Of a DNA stretch of 10,627 bases, positions 1 to 5,650 are shown piece by piece (position 1 is the stretch's first letter; the number at the start of each line of letters is the position of its first letter). Position numbers and translations under genes: made by a program. Where the stretch lies: positions 1 to 10,627 of the forward strand of contig JACJYV010000017.1 in NCBI GenBank assembly GCA_020635905.1. The letters run 5' to 3'. The notes beneath the pieces are model-generated. The model was not told the DNA's origin. It did not search any database and saw only the letters and a program-made list of their open reading frames with translations. The DNA comes from Bacteroidia bacterium (lineage in GTDB: Bacteria > Bacteroidota > Bacteroidia > J057 > JADKCL01).

Positions 1-58
1 TCTACCACACTGGAAAATAAACCTTTAAATCACAGTGCTTTGCAAACTTGGCTTTTCA

Positions 59-81
59 ATGTACCCCGGAAATGTACCCCA
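59..81 (+). repeat. Left copy of integrase arm-type-like repeat (TGTACCCC x2)
   Basis: Two TGTACCCC octamers at 60-67 and 73-80, 13 bases apart, lie within a 23-base stretch that recurs exactly at 7576-7598 beside the integrase. Both copies are preceded by GCTTTTCA and followed by a similar (g/c)TTTTG run with a nearby GGGTG. Paired short repeats near both ends of an island are typical of tyrosine-integrase arm sites; that role is inferred. The repeat begins 14 bases past the stop of the SecB-like gene, so it probably marks the left end of the island. The core attachment copy is not visible in bases 1-58 and is expected just outside the window. Confidence 0.6.
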
Positions 82-94
82 GTTTTGTGGGTGC

Positions 95-571
95 TTATTC
101 CGCAATTTCTATTTCGATATCTTCATCCCCAAACAAGTCTTTAGATACCTTGGTCATGTTAAAAAGGGGAAACCGGATCGCTCCAAATCCCCCAGTCGCT
201 AATAGAGTGGTCACAACAGACCTTAAATAAGGTAGTAGAACAGTAAGTGCATTAAGTTTCAAAAATGCCTGGAGTGTGGTTGGGTCAACCTCAGCGGTAT
301 TGAACCGAAACGCACCTGCTAACGAACAGCTGAGATTAAGAAACTCAGTCTCATGATCTTGGTCAGGCGGCTTATTCGATAACTTAATGATTAGCTTAAG
401 ACCTACTATGTAAACGCCTTGGCTCTTGAAATATGTAGGTGTGGCTGCCTCAAATTGAAAGGAGAGACCATCAGAAATCGGACCATCGTACATTACAAGT
501 TCAAGGCCTGGATACATCTTAAAGGAGAGTTCATCCACCTTATAATGAATCAATTGGAAATCCGCAATCAT
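95..571 (-). CDS. SecB-family chaperone of a toxin-antitoxin-chaperone system (CmdC-like)
   Basis: This 158-residue protein resembles SecB, the export chaperone that holds unfolded proteins. The clearest segment is near the C-terminus: residues 112-136 read LLPYLRSV, then a short helix, then TGGFG and IRFPLFN. This matches the conserved SecB run of aromatic/Pro-Tyr-x-Arg helix followed by a Gly-Gly-Phe turn and an (N/V)N-F-type strand. The length is close to normal SecB (about 150-160), with an acidic C-terminal tail. Its ATG overlaps the stop of the upstream gene (ATGA at 568-571), so it is the third gene of a coupled operon after an ADP-ribosyltransferase-like toxin and a small protein. Such SecB paralogues act as solitary chaperones that stabilise a TA antitoxin (Rv1957 of M. 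tuberculosis, CmdC of E. coli CmdTAC). By family knowledge CmdC also senses phage capsid protein. A housekeeping SecB is unlikely given this island location. Confidence 0.72.
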   Translation of the reverse strand: MIADFQLIHYKVDELSFKMYPGLELVMYDGPISDGLSFQFEAATPTYFKSQGVYIVGLKLIIKLSNKPPDQDHETEFLNLSCSLAGAFRFNTAEVDPTTLQAFLKLNALTVLLPYLRSVVTTLLATGGFGAIRFPLFNMTKVSKDLFGDEDIEIEIAE

Positions 572-945
572 GCTGCCTCACCAATAGATTTGTCTTTCAT
601 TTCTGCCATTGTGTGAAATTCAAACCCACTCGACATTGCTATTACCCTTGTTTGGGATTTCGTGTCTTTTTGAAAGAGCTCCATTTTACCCCCGATTGAA
701 AAATCCAAATTCAGGGTCATTTTGAATGCACCGCCCATTGCCCAAAAGCTTGATTTGGGAACATGCTGGCCTTCGCGCAAAAACTGAAACAACTCATTAG
801 TAGTTGCAGGTATGCCGCCGTTAACGAAAAATTCCGACCAATCGCTTTTTGGCCTCTGCCGAATCTCTTCGGCAACCCTATGGGGATCCCGGATTACTTC
901 TTGTTTCAATTCTTGTAGTGCGCGCCTAATTTCCTCAGTGTTCAT
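568..945 (-). CDS. Candidate antitoxin (CmdA-like), middle gene of the TAC operon
   Basis: A 125-residue protein with no motif I can name. Residues 1-31 form a charged amphipathic helix (MNTEEIRRALQELKQEV). The middle has WSEFF and a Gly-rich turn. The C-terminal part (about 66-115) is Met/Phe-rich with beta character and ends in a polar tail. Its call as antitoxin rests on position: it overlaps the toxin-like gene by ATGA at 942-945 and the SecB-like gene by ATGA at 568-571, the order toxin-antitoxin-chaperone found in CmdTAC. In chaperone-dependent TA systems the antitoxin carries an exposed hydrophobic chaperone-addiction segment at its C-terminus. The hydrophobic stretch IAMSSGFEFHTM (102-113) is a candidate, by inference only. 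Confidence 0.58.
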   Translation of the reverse strand: MNTEEIRRALQELKQEVIRDPHRVAEEIRQRPKSDWSEFFVNGGIPATTNELFQFLREGQHVPKSSFWAMGGAFKMTLNLDFSIGGKMELFQKDTKSQTRVIAMSSGFEFHTMAEMKDKSIGEAA

Positions 946-1451
946 GATTTCAAGCCCTCAACGCTGGTGATTGTCACAATCGATTTGCACTTTGCAAGCA
1001 ACGATATTGGCTTATTTCCTTTATAGTTTCGGATTCTTGGGGCTGGTATGGAGACGTAACTCCTAACCAGTAATATCTTGTTCCCAAGCAATTTTTCAAG
1101 CCTCTCAACAATCCAATCATACATTCTATCAGAAGGTACGGTTATTTCGGAGCTTACGAAGGCATCCACCATTCCCTTGACCGCAGTATCCAGCATATCC
1201 AAAAAATTCTGACCTGCAACGGTCAAATCGCAGAATATTATTGCAATGGAAATGTCTCCGTCATACCGCCCAGCCGCAACTTTTTGAGCATGCCAATCCG
1301 TTGCTAATTCCCGCCATCCCTCCTGCTTTTCCCAGATATATATACCAGCACCCAGCTTACCCTGTGGGGAGAGTTCAAAACCTTCAGCCAGTATTTTTGC
1401 CGCACATTTGTTACTGGTTCCATGACATCCGGATATTGTGATTTTCGCCAT
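942..1451 (-). CDS. ADP-ribosyltransferase-like toxin (CmdT-like)
   Basis: A 169-residue protein with the layout of a small PARP-like ADP-ribosyltransferase. Near the N-terminus is CHGTSNKCAAKILAEGF (residues 9-25), matching the His-Gly-Thr NAD-binding motif followed by a helix and GF. Then comes KLGAGIYIWE (32-41), matching the G-x-G-(I/V)-Y motif, and a following helix with LATDWHAQK (49-57), the usual A-x-x-(Y/W)-A-x-x position. H10 and Y38 are therefore the likely first two active-site residues. The third, often Glu, cannot be fixed; E102 and E165 are candidates. It is the first gene of a three-gene operon with a SecB-like chaperone, the composition of CmdTAC, whose toxin CmdT ADP-ribosylates mRNA and stops translation during phage infection. 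The substrate here is inferred from that parallel. The start ATG has only a weak purine-rich upstream element (AAAGAAAGA). Confidence 0.68.
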   Translation of the reverse strand: MAKITISGCHGTSNKCAAKILAEGFELSPQGKLGAGIYIWEKQEGWRELATDWHAQKVAAGRYDGDISIAIIFCDLTVAGQNFLDMLDTAVKGMVDAFVSSEITVPSDRMYDWIVERLEKLLGNKILLVRSYVSIPAPRIRNYKGNKPISLLAKCKSIVTITSVEGLKS

Positions 1452-1483
1452 TCTGGGTCTTTCTTTAGGAAATAGGTTATTTC

Positions 1484-1511
1484 ATTATAAGAAAGAGTTA
1501 AGACAAGCCAA
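1484..1511 (-). promoter_or_regulatory. Promoter of the toxin-antitoxin-chaperone operon
   Basis: Read on the minus strand, there is a -35 element TTGGCT (1506-1511), a 16-base spacer, and a perfect -10 TATAAT (1484-1489), 32 bases before the toxin start codon. It lies between the TerS-like gene and the TAC operon, so the cargo can be transcribed independently of the rest of the island. TA promoters are usually repressed by their own antitoxin; no clear operator palindrome is visible here. Confidence 0.65.
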
Positions 1512-1527
1512 CCTTAAAAGTCCGTTT

Positions 1528-2037
1528 TCACAAAAAATCCTCTGGTAGGTCTTCGCTGGTTACTTCGTTTTCTTCGTGGTTGATGGTGGGCGGTCTTCGG
1601 CCCCATCGATCGGGCCAGCGCCGTTCAAGGATGGTCATTGCTGCTTGCCAGTCGCGTTTGGTTTCGCGGATGATTTCCTGTTCCACCATGACGGGCACCC
1701 ATTCACCTTGCTCATTCTGTTGGTTCACAAACTTCTGTTTCACCCGCTCAACCGTGTAACCCAAGGCAGCAGTGCGTACCACTTGAACCAAGGCCTGTTC
1801 GGCTTCGGCGTTTGCCTTTTTTATGGTGTCTACAAAGTCCTGTATCTTCCGGCTGTTTTGCGCCCTGGTTCCGTTCATCCATGCGTAAACCGTTGAACGC
1901 GGCATGCCTGCCACCTCAAGGGCGGTCTGCATGTAATGGCCCGATTTGAGCAATTCTATGACCTGGTTTGCTTTGACCGAATCCAATGAAATGGGGCGCC
2001 CGGTTTTGGTCGTTTTAGCCATGGTTGGGCTGTCCAT
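1528..2037 (-). CDS. Phage small terminase-like HTH protein (second copy)
   Basis: A 169-residue protein. Residues 13-60 contain GRPISLDS, then a helix-turn-helix (TALEVAGMPRSTVYAWMNG, about 38-56). A charged helix follows (about 64-90), and the C-terminus carries WQAAMTILERRWPDRWGRRP. The combination of GRP N-terminus, HTH, and a W-Q-A-A...L-E-R-(R/S)-(W/F)-P-(D/E)-R-W-G-R-R tail is common in phage proteins annotated as small terminase subunit or DNA-binding packaging proteins, which choose the DNA to be packaged. Assignment is by motif memory; a plain DNA-binding regulator is possible. The start is uncertain. ATG at 2037 overlaps the preceding gene by 23 bases; the internal ATG at 2022 (MAKTTK) would overlap by 8. 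Neither has a good ribosome-binding site, suggesting translational coupling. No terminase large subunit is present, as expected for a satellite that uses a helper phage's packaging motor. Confidence 0.5.
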   Translation of the reverse strand: MDSPTMAKTTKTGRPISLDSVKANQVIELLKSGHYMQTALEVAGMPRSTVYAWMNGTRAQNSRKIQDFVDTIKKANAEAEQALVQVVRTAALGYTVERVKQKFVNQQNEQGEWVPVMVEQEIIRETKRDWQAAMTILERRWPDRWGRRPPTINHEENEVTSEDLPEDFL

Positions 2038-2368
2038 TTGTGATTAAAACGAATGGGCTTTGTGATCGGTTGCAATTAACCGAAAGGCCCGGGCGTTTTC
2101 CCATGCGGGTCATTTCCCACCAGCGAATGGCCGCTATGTTGCCGGCAACTGCTTTTTCAAAAAGGGCGCAACCAACGGCCATTTGCGCGAATGCTTCACC
2201 CCTTTCTAAGGCGCTCATTAAATCGGGGTTTTCATGGCGCACCCTGCGCAAGGTGGCTTCGCTGATTCCCAACAATTCAGCCACCATGGAGCGAGTAAAA
2301 CCCATCGCCCCGGCCCGCTCAACAATGGCTAATTCTTCTGGTGTGAATGTGCGTTTCGGTCTGCTCAT
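2015..2368 (-). CDS. Phage small terminase-like HTH protein (first copy)
   Basis: A 117-residue protein. Residues 8-45 form an N-terminal HTH (FTPEELAIVERAGAMGF, then VAELLGISEATLRRVRHE). A helix follows with LMSALERGEAFAQMAVG, then LFEKAVAGNIAAIRWWEM and TRMGKRPG. This layout (HTH, then A-x-V-...-L-F-x-x-A-x-x-G-N-x-x-A-x-x-(F/W)-W) is familiar from phage DNA-binding proteins found next to terminase genes. The last 25 residues are polar and atypical. A good ribosome-binding site, AAAGGA, sits 4 bases before the ATG, so this is the first gene of a two-gene unit with the overlapping HTH protein downstream. Function as a packaging-specificity protein is inferred; a transcription regulator remains possible. 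Confidence 0.5.
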   Translation of the reverse strand: MSRPKRTFTPEELAIVERAGAMGFTRSMVAELLGISEATLRRVRHENPDLMSALERGEAFAQMAVGCALFEKAVAGNIAAIRWWEMTRMGKRPGLSVNCNRSQSPFVLITNGQPNHG

Positions 2369-2589
2369 TTGTTCCTTTAGGCACCCCAGGTACCATGGCG
2401 GGGGTGGGGTCCTTTACTTAGCCCTGGCATTGTCAAATTTATATGCATACAAGTCGGAGTGCAAATCCTTGCACCAAACCCCGCCCACCTTGGTTGATTC
2501 TGGCCCGGCTGCATAGCCTTGGCCTTGTGCATTTTTTTTGCATATTACGAGAACAGCGCGCCAGGATGGCCCAGCGCGCTTTGGGTTGG
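2369..2589. other. Non-coding region before the TerS-like genes, with inverted repeats
   Basis: No gene is supported here. The region holds a near-palindrome TTATATGCATACAA (2439-2452, one mismatch), a 6-bp hairpin GTGCAA/TTGCAC with a 4-base loop (2459-2474), TGCA-T8-GCA (2528-2542) and a strong GC hairpin (2555-2580). On the minus strand a weak promoter-like pair, TTGCAC and TATAAA/TAAATT with about 15-17 bases between, overlaps the near-palindrome. The region could be an operator, a promoter, or a packaging recognition site for the adjacent TerS-like proteins; none of these is proven. Confidence 0.3.
2555..2580 (-). terminator. Strong hairpin downstream of the replication operon
   Basis: A 26-base inverted repeat: AGCGCGC pairs with GCGCGCT, and the stem extends through two wobble and two GC pairs to about 11 bp with a 4-base loop. 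It lies 10 bases past the stop of the 73-residue gene (2590), the natural end of the ruvC-like unit. On the minus strand it is followed by GTTCTCGT rather than a clean T run, so it is a poor classical intrinsic terminator. It may instead protect the mRNA 3' end or act as a DNA structure. Confidence 0.4.
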
Positions 2590-2811
2590 TTAGTCTGTTG
2601 GACTGGTTAGGCGTTGAACGAATGAGGCGTGGTGGTCCAGGTGCTCAAACGCTTTGTTGTAGGCTGCCATGGCTTCCTTGCTCAGCATTCGGAGTAGGGA
2701 AGGCGGGCAAATGTAACGCTCATCCAATTGGTCATGGGCCAATATTTGGATCAGGCCTAGCCATTCACCCAGGGCCGTTAGGTTGTTCATACTTTCGGTC
2801 AAGTCTTTCAT
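2590..2811 (-). CDS. Unknown 73-residue protein coupled to the RuvC-like gene
   Basis: I do not recognise this protein. From the ATG at 2811 it is 73 residues, predicted mostly helical, with MKDLTESMNNLTALGEWLGL at the start and a middle segment PPSLLRMLSKEAMAAYNKAF. It has no membrane segment, cysteine cluster or HTH that I can see. The start at 2811 is chosen because it overlaps the stop of the RuvC-like gene as ATGA (2808-2811), the same junction type used through this island. An upstream in-frame ATG at 2844 would give 84 residues but a 37-base overlap. Expression together with the resolvase suggests a role in island replication or DNA processing, by context only. Confidence 0.6.
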   Translation of the reverse strand: MKDLTESMNNLTALGEWLGLIQILAHDQLDERYICPPSLLRMLSKEAMAAYNKAFEHLDHHASFVQRLTSPTD

Positions 2812-3266
2812 GCGATCAGGTCCTTTCGATGGAGTAACAGCCAATATGCGATGAGGCAGGCATCAGCGCGCCCGTGGTGTTTCTTAAGCCTCAGATAAGG
2901 CTCTGAGGAAGGGATTAAACGTTTGGCTGCTTGAATACTGCGCGTTTTGTTTTGGCCGTCTGTGTGGGCAAACACGCCTTTCTGCCAGGCCTGCGGGGTC
3001 ACCAGCTCAAACGGAATGCCGAGACAAGCCAGCACACCGGTTAAAGCGCCCGTTTCGAAGCCAAACCGAAAAGTGGAGCTCACACCCTGGCCCGGCATTG
3101 CGGAAACCCGCTCGACGGCTCCAAGTATGGATTCAGAAGGAAAGGACGATAGCCAAGCGCTTGCACTGTGCGGACCCTCCCAATCCTCAATGCCCACCAC
3201 TTGGCCGGAAGTGTTCAGCAGGCAAAGCGCGCCCGTTGCGCCCGGGTCACAACCTAAGATCAGCAT
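2808..3266 (-). CDS. RuvC-like Holliday junction resolvase
   Basis: A 152-residue protein of the RuvC/RNase H-fold nuclease family, which cuts four-way DNA junctions in a metal-dependent way. Residues 1-15 read MLILGCDPGATGALC, the first strand with catalytic D7 in the D-P-G-x-x-G-A motif. E52 in AVERVSAMPGQG is the second acidic residue. KKHHGRADACLIAYW (128-142) supplies the C-terminal H/D cluster with D135. The middle GALTGVLACLGIPFELVTPQAWQK is typical of phage and island RuvC-like enzymes, which are slightly shorter than chromosomal RuvC. A good ribosome-binding site AAAGGAAG precedes the ATG. It sits directly beside the repeat array proposed as a replication origin and likely resolves replication or recombination intermediates of the island. 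Confidence 0.85.
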   Translation of the reverse strand: MLILGCDPGATGALCLLNTSGQVVGIEDWEGPHSASAWLSSFPSESILGAVERVSAMPGQGVSSTFRFGFETGALTGVLACLGIPFELVTPQAWQKGVFAHTDGQNKTRSIQAAKRLIPSSEPYLRLKKHHGRADACLIAYWLLLHRKDLIA

Positions 3267-3286
3267 GAAAACACTTCCTTTCTAGG

Positions 3287-3434
3287 GTTGCGCCCTGTTG
3301 CGCTACTCGTTGCGGCATAAACACTTGTAAATGCTTGGTTTTTCGTTTGTGTGTTGCGGGGGGTTGCGCTCATTGTTGCACCCCTTTTATTTGTGTTGCG
3401 CGTTGCGGGTCCTTAGGGGTACGCAACGCGCAAC
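3287..3434. repeat. GTTGCG iteron array, candidate replication origin
   Basis: The hexamer GTTGCG occurs at 3287, 3297, 3309, 3353, 3363, 3395 and 3402 (first bases), with GTTGCA at 3375 and inverted CGCAAC at 3422 and 3429. An outlying copy is at 3235 inside the RuvC-like gene. The triplets starting at 3287 and 3353 have the same spacing (10 then 12 bases) and share GTTGCGCT in the middle. They form two direct copies of a 28-base module around an AT-rich stretch at 3315-3352. Iterons flanking an AT-rich unwinding region are the plan of SaPI-type satellite origins and many plasmid origins. The array lies between the helicase and resolvase genes and runs into the last codons of the helicase gene. 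Origin function is inferred. Confidence 0.6.
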
Positions 3435-4383
3435 GGTCCAGCTTTTCAAGCCGTCTTGAGATGTTGGATTTGTGAAGGCCCACCATGCGGGCAATTTCAG
3501 TCACAGTTTTGCCCTGTTCCTTCAAATCAAGGATTTGGTCGTTAATTTCGAACGTGGAATGCTCCCATTCCCATTTGCGTTCGCCTGATTCAGTGGTAGT
3601 TAGCCAGGTATAAACCGGGCGGGCTTGGTCGTCGTGGAGTTGGCGCGACTTTTCAAAGTTGATAATGAAGGCTGCACCCTGATCGGTGGTGTAGTCTTTG
3701 GGCCGTTTGAGGCTCAGGGATAGGTCCAGGCTGTCTTCCTTCTTGGAGGCGCCCCGTTGGGTTCCACCTTTGCCCTCATGGTGAACCAGCAGCACGCTAT
3801 AGCCTTTTGAGCGCAAAGAGATTAACCAGGTCGTGAAGGGTTGCCAATCATCGCCTTCATTCTCCTTGACCGATCGGACCAAGCTGGAAAGGTTGTCGAT
3901 GATAATTAGTTTGGTTTCGGGTCTGAAGTGCTCTTCTAATGCCTTCCGGCCCTTATGGGTGCCCAAGTCAGGCATTGCGCCCGTTTGGCGGTCAGGCGTG
4001 ACGATTAGAAACATTCCAGGCTTCACCGGTTCATAGTTTCGTGCTGCCGCTTCAATCCGTTCCTGAATCTCAGAACCACACATTTCCCCATCGATGAACA
4101 ACACGCCGTTTGGTTCGGGCGCGGTCCACTTGAGGAAGGGCCCACCGGTGGCAACGGCCAAAGCCATTTCCAGAACAAGCTGGGTTTTGCCAATGCCCCG
4201 GAAGGCATGAACCATGGCCAAGGCGCGTTCGTATAGGAGGCCCTCCAATAGGAAGGCCCTGGGTGGAAATTCGTGTAAGAGAAAATCGGTTAAATCATCG
4301 ACCACAATGGGTGGGTCGACGGGTTCGGGTAACAATTCGGCATAATTTGACATGGTGGGGTTGGGGTTTTGGGGTTCAGTCAT
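3370..4383 (-). CDS. RepA-like hexameric replicative helicase / AAA ATPase
   Basis: A 337-residue RecA-fold ATPase of the RepA/DnaB-like type (AAA_25), which unwinds DNA at the island's origin. The Walker A motif is FRGIGKTQ (residues 61-68), an acidic strand VLFIDGEM is at 94-101, and Walker B LIIIDNLSS is at 159-167. VLLVHHEGKGGTQRG (198-211) holds the His/Arg sensor typical of RepA helicases. The C-terminus (about 286-316) contains an HTH, TVTEIARMVGLHKSNISRRL, probably for DNA binding, and may recognise the adjacent GTTGCG repeats. The start at 4383 is chosen because it makes an ATGA overlap (4380-4383) with the primase stop. A longer frame open to 4536 adds 51 low-complexity residues that lie antisense-free but fully inside the primase gene and look spurious. 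MSNYAELL at 4353 is a second possible start. Confidence 0.85.
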   Translation of the reverse strand: MTEPQNPNPTMSNYAELLPEPVDPPIVVDDLTDFLLHEFPPRAFLLEGLLYERALAMVHAFRGIGKTQLVLEMALAVATGGPFLKWTAPEPNGVLFIDGEMCGSEIQERIEAAARNYEPVKPGMFLIVTPDRQTGAMPDLGTHKGRKALEEHFRPETKLIIIDNLSSLVRSVKENEGDDWQPFTTWLISLRSKGYSVLLVHHEGKGGTQRGASKKEDSLDLSLSLKRPKDYTTDQGAAFIINFEKSRQLHDDQARPVYTWLTTTESGERKWEWEHSTFEINDQILDLKEQGKTVTEIARMVGLHKSNISRRLEKLDRCALRTPKDPQRATQIKGVQQ

Positions 4384-5345
4384 GCACGCACCCCGCACCA
4401 TTCCAAAATATCCTGCAGTTTGCGGCCCTGGCAGTGCGAATGCGGGCAGCCCCAGACGGGCCAGAATCCGTCCGTGTGCAAAATGTAGGCATCCAAGCTG
4501 GGCTTTTGGTCTGAGTGCTCCTGGTGCCAGGGGCAAACCGTACGCCAGCGCCGTGCGCCCTGGTAAGCGCTAACTTCCTTGACCTGTAACCCTTGATCAC
4601 TAATTAGACGGGCAAGGTCGAGGGTTTTGAAGTCTATGGCTATTTTGTGCAGCCATTGGGACTTGGACAACGGGCGCGGGTTGGGTTTGGGTTGGGGCTT
4701 CATCATGAATTGGTCAGGGTCGATCAGTGCGCCTTTATTGATCCAGACTTGCGGGCGCTTGCCGTAGCGGGTTTGTGGCCATAGGTACATGCGGGCAACG
4801 TCCAGGGTTGCTGGCATATCCACCAAGCCAGGTTCAGCCAAGCCCGTTTGCAGGGTGAAGCCGTAAATCAAATTTGCCCATTGATTCGGTTTGACCGGGC
4901 GCTTCAGGAACAGGACCACCCGATAGCGCCATTGGTTTTCCGAATGGGACCACGTTTCATGGATAACGAAATAGTAGGCCTTTAGCTTATTGCGGAACCA
5001 GTCTGCATGGCGTGGCCGGCCTTTGTTGTCGATATCCAGCACAATGAGGCCCAGGTTTTTAACGTTTTTGGTGCTGCGGGTGGTGCCCGGTTGAAATGTG
5101 GCTGGACAAAATGCCGCCGCCGTTCGTTTGTCTTCCGGGTCCTTGGGTTTGTAAGTTCGGGTGAACATTTCGGCTAACTGGTCGGGGGTTGCCTTGAAAT
5201 GGTGAGGGATGGTTGTGCGTAGGTCTTTGAAGCAGGATAGGGTGTATTCCACATTTGCGGTAGAATAGGTTGAGTTTTCTTTAGTCGAAAATTCCCGGCC
5301 GTGGTGCTGCGCCAACAGTTGCCACGGCCATTCTTTTGTAATCAT
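4380..5345 (-). CDS. Primase of the archaeo-eukaryotic superfamily with C-terminal zinc-binding motif
   Basis: A 321-residue replication protein. LGLIVLDIDNKGR (98-110) carries D104 and D106, the metal-binding D-x-D pair of AEP primases. HETWSHSENQWRYRVVLFL (129-147) matches the S-x-H/basic second motif (S133, H134, R140, R142). LDVARMYLWPQ (181-191) supplies the third acidic position, D182. A distinct C-terminal segment has CPWH (271-274) and GCPHSHCQ (299-306), a CHC2-like zinc-binding set ending in LQDILEWCGV. Zinc ribbons usually lie at the N-terminus of DnaG, so this order is notable. It overlaps alpA by ATGA (5342-5345) and the helicase by ATGA (4380-4383), giving a primase-helicase module like the Pri-Rep region of satellites and P4. 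Likely makes primers for autonomous island replication. Confidence 0.78.
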   Translation of the reverse strand: MITKEWPWQLLAQHHGREFSTKENSTYSTANVEYTLSCFKDLRTTIPHHFKATPDQLAEMFTRTYKPKDPEDKRTAAAFCPATFQPGTTRSTKNVKNLGLIVLDIDNKGRPRHADWFRNKLKAYYFVIHETWSHSENQWRYRVVLFLKRPVKPNQWANLIYGFTLQTGLAEPGLVDMPATLDVARMYLWPQTRYGKRPQVWINKGALIDPDQFMMKPQPKPNPRPLSKSQWLHKIAIDFKTLDLARLISDQGLQVKEVSAYQGARRWRTVCPWHQEHSDQKPSLDAYILHTDGFWPVWGCPHSHCQGRKLQDILEWCGVRA

Positions 5346-5539
5346 TGGTGTTCTCCTTTTTCGATTTGTTCAATGAGGGTGCGGATATCTTCGGCCCGCC
5401 ACATGGTGCACCGGCCAAGCTTGACGGGTTTGGGAAAGCGCCCGGTTTGGCAGCCCCTCCACCAGCAGCTTTTCCCCACTGGGACCAACCTCAAAACTTG
5501 AGGTAACCTTAGAAATCCATGGATAGCTTCGTTAGCCAT
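5342..5539 (-). CDS. alpA: AlpA-family transcriptional regulator
   Basis: A 65-residue winged-HTH protein of the AlpA (Phage_AlpA/MerR-like) family. The core is FLRLPQVLRLVPVGKSCWW (9-27), then GRFPKPVKLG (33-42) and MWRAEDIRTLIEQI (46-59). This matches the usual order R-L-x-x-V...P-x-S-x-x-x-(W/L)...G-x-F-P-x-P-(V/I)-x-L...W...(E/D)-I-x-x-(W/L)-I. Two residues are unusual: a Cys follows the Ser in the recognition helix and the run reads CWWRGC. A strong ribosome-binding site AAAGGAG lies 8 bases before the ATG. It leads the replication operon (ATGA overlap with the primase). In Gram-negative PICIs and P4-like elements AlpA-type proteins activate excision and replication, so this is the likely switch of the island. 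Confidence 0.88.
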   Translation of the reverse strand: MANEAIHGFLRLPQVLRLVPVGKSCWWRGCQTGRFPKPVKLGRCTMWRAEDIRTLIEQIEKGEHQ

Positions 5540-5623
5540 TGCGTTTTCTCCTTTTCAGAATTGTTCGGTGCAGTGTCTTACTGTCCGATAATCAATCCTG
5601 AACCAGGGAAACGGAGAAAACTA

Positions 5624-5650
5624 CTGATTGAAAATCAGGAATTCAATCAG
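5624..5650 (-). terminator. Hairpin at the end of the unknown gene, possible bidirectional terminator
   Basis: A perfect 9-bp inverted repeat, CTGATTGAA and TTCAATCAG, with a 9-base loop. It overlaps the stop codon of the gene at 5647. On the minus strand it is followed by TAGTTTTCT; on the plus strand by GGTTTTTT, so a run of A/T flanks both sides. It probably separates the integrase/unknown-gene transcript from the alpA operon. Confidence 0.5.

Noticed and set aside
1..58. Second ssrA-end attachment copy at the left edge
   Set aside because: TCTACCACACTGG shares only a few bases with the ssrA 3' end; no convincing duplicate is present in these bases.
2455..2495. Possible tRNA-like 3' half around the GTGCAA/TTGCAC hairpin
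   Set aside because: No matching acceptor, D or anticodon arms can be built; the loop is 4 bases rather than 7.
2025..2516. 163-residue plus-strand frame
   Set aside because: It is antisense to the TerS-like gene and runs into non-coding sequence, with no ribosome-binding site or recognisable motif.
3287..3434. GTTGCG repeats as a CRISPR array
   Set aside because: Repeat units are only 6 to 8 bases with spacings of 7 to 44 bases, unlike CRISPR repeats and spacers; no cas genes are present.
4384..4536. 51-residue N-terminal extension of the helicase frame up to 4536
   Set aside because: It lies wholly inside the primase gene, has a low-complexity Ala/Pro/Gly composition, and the ATG at 4383 gives a clean ATGA junction.
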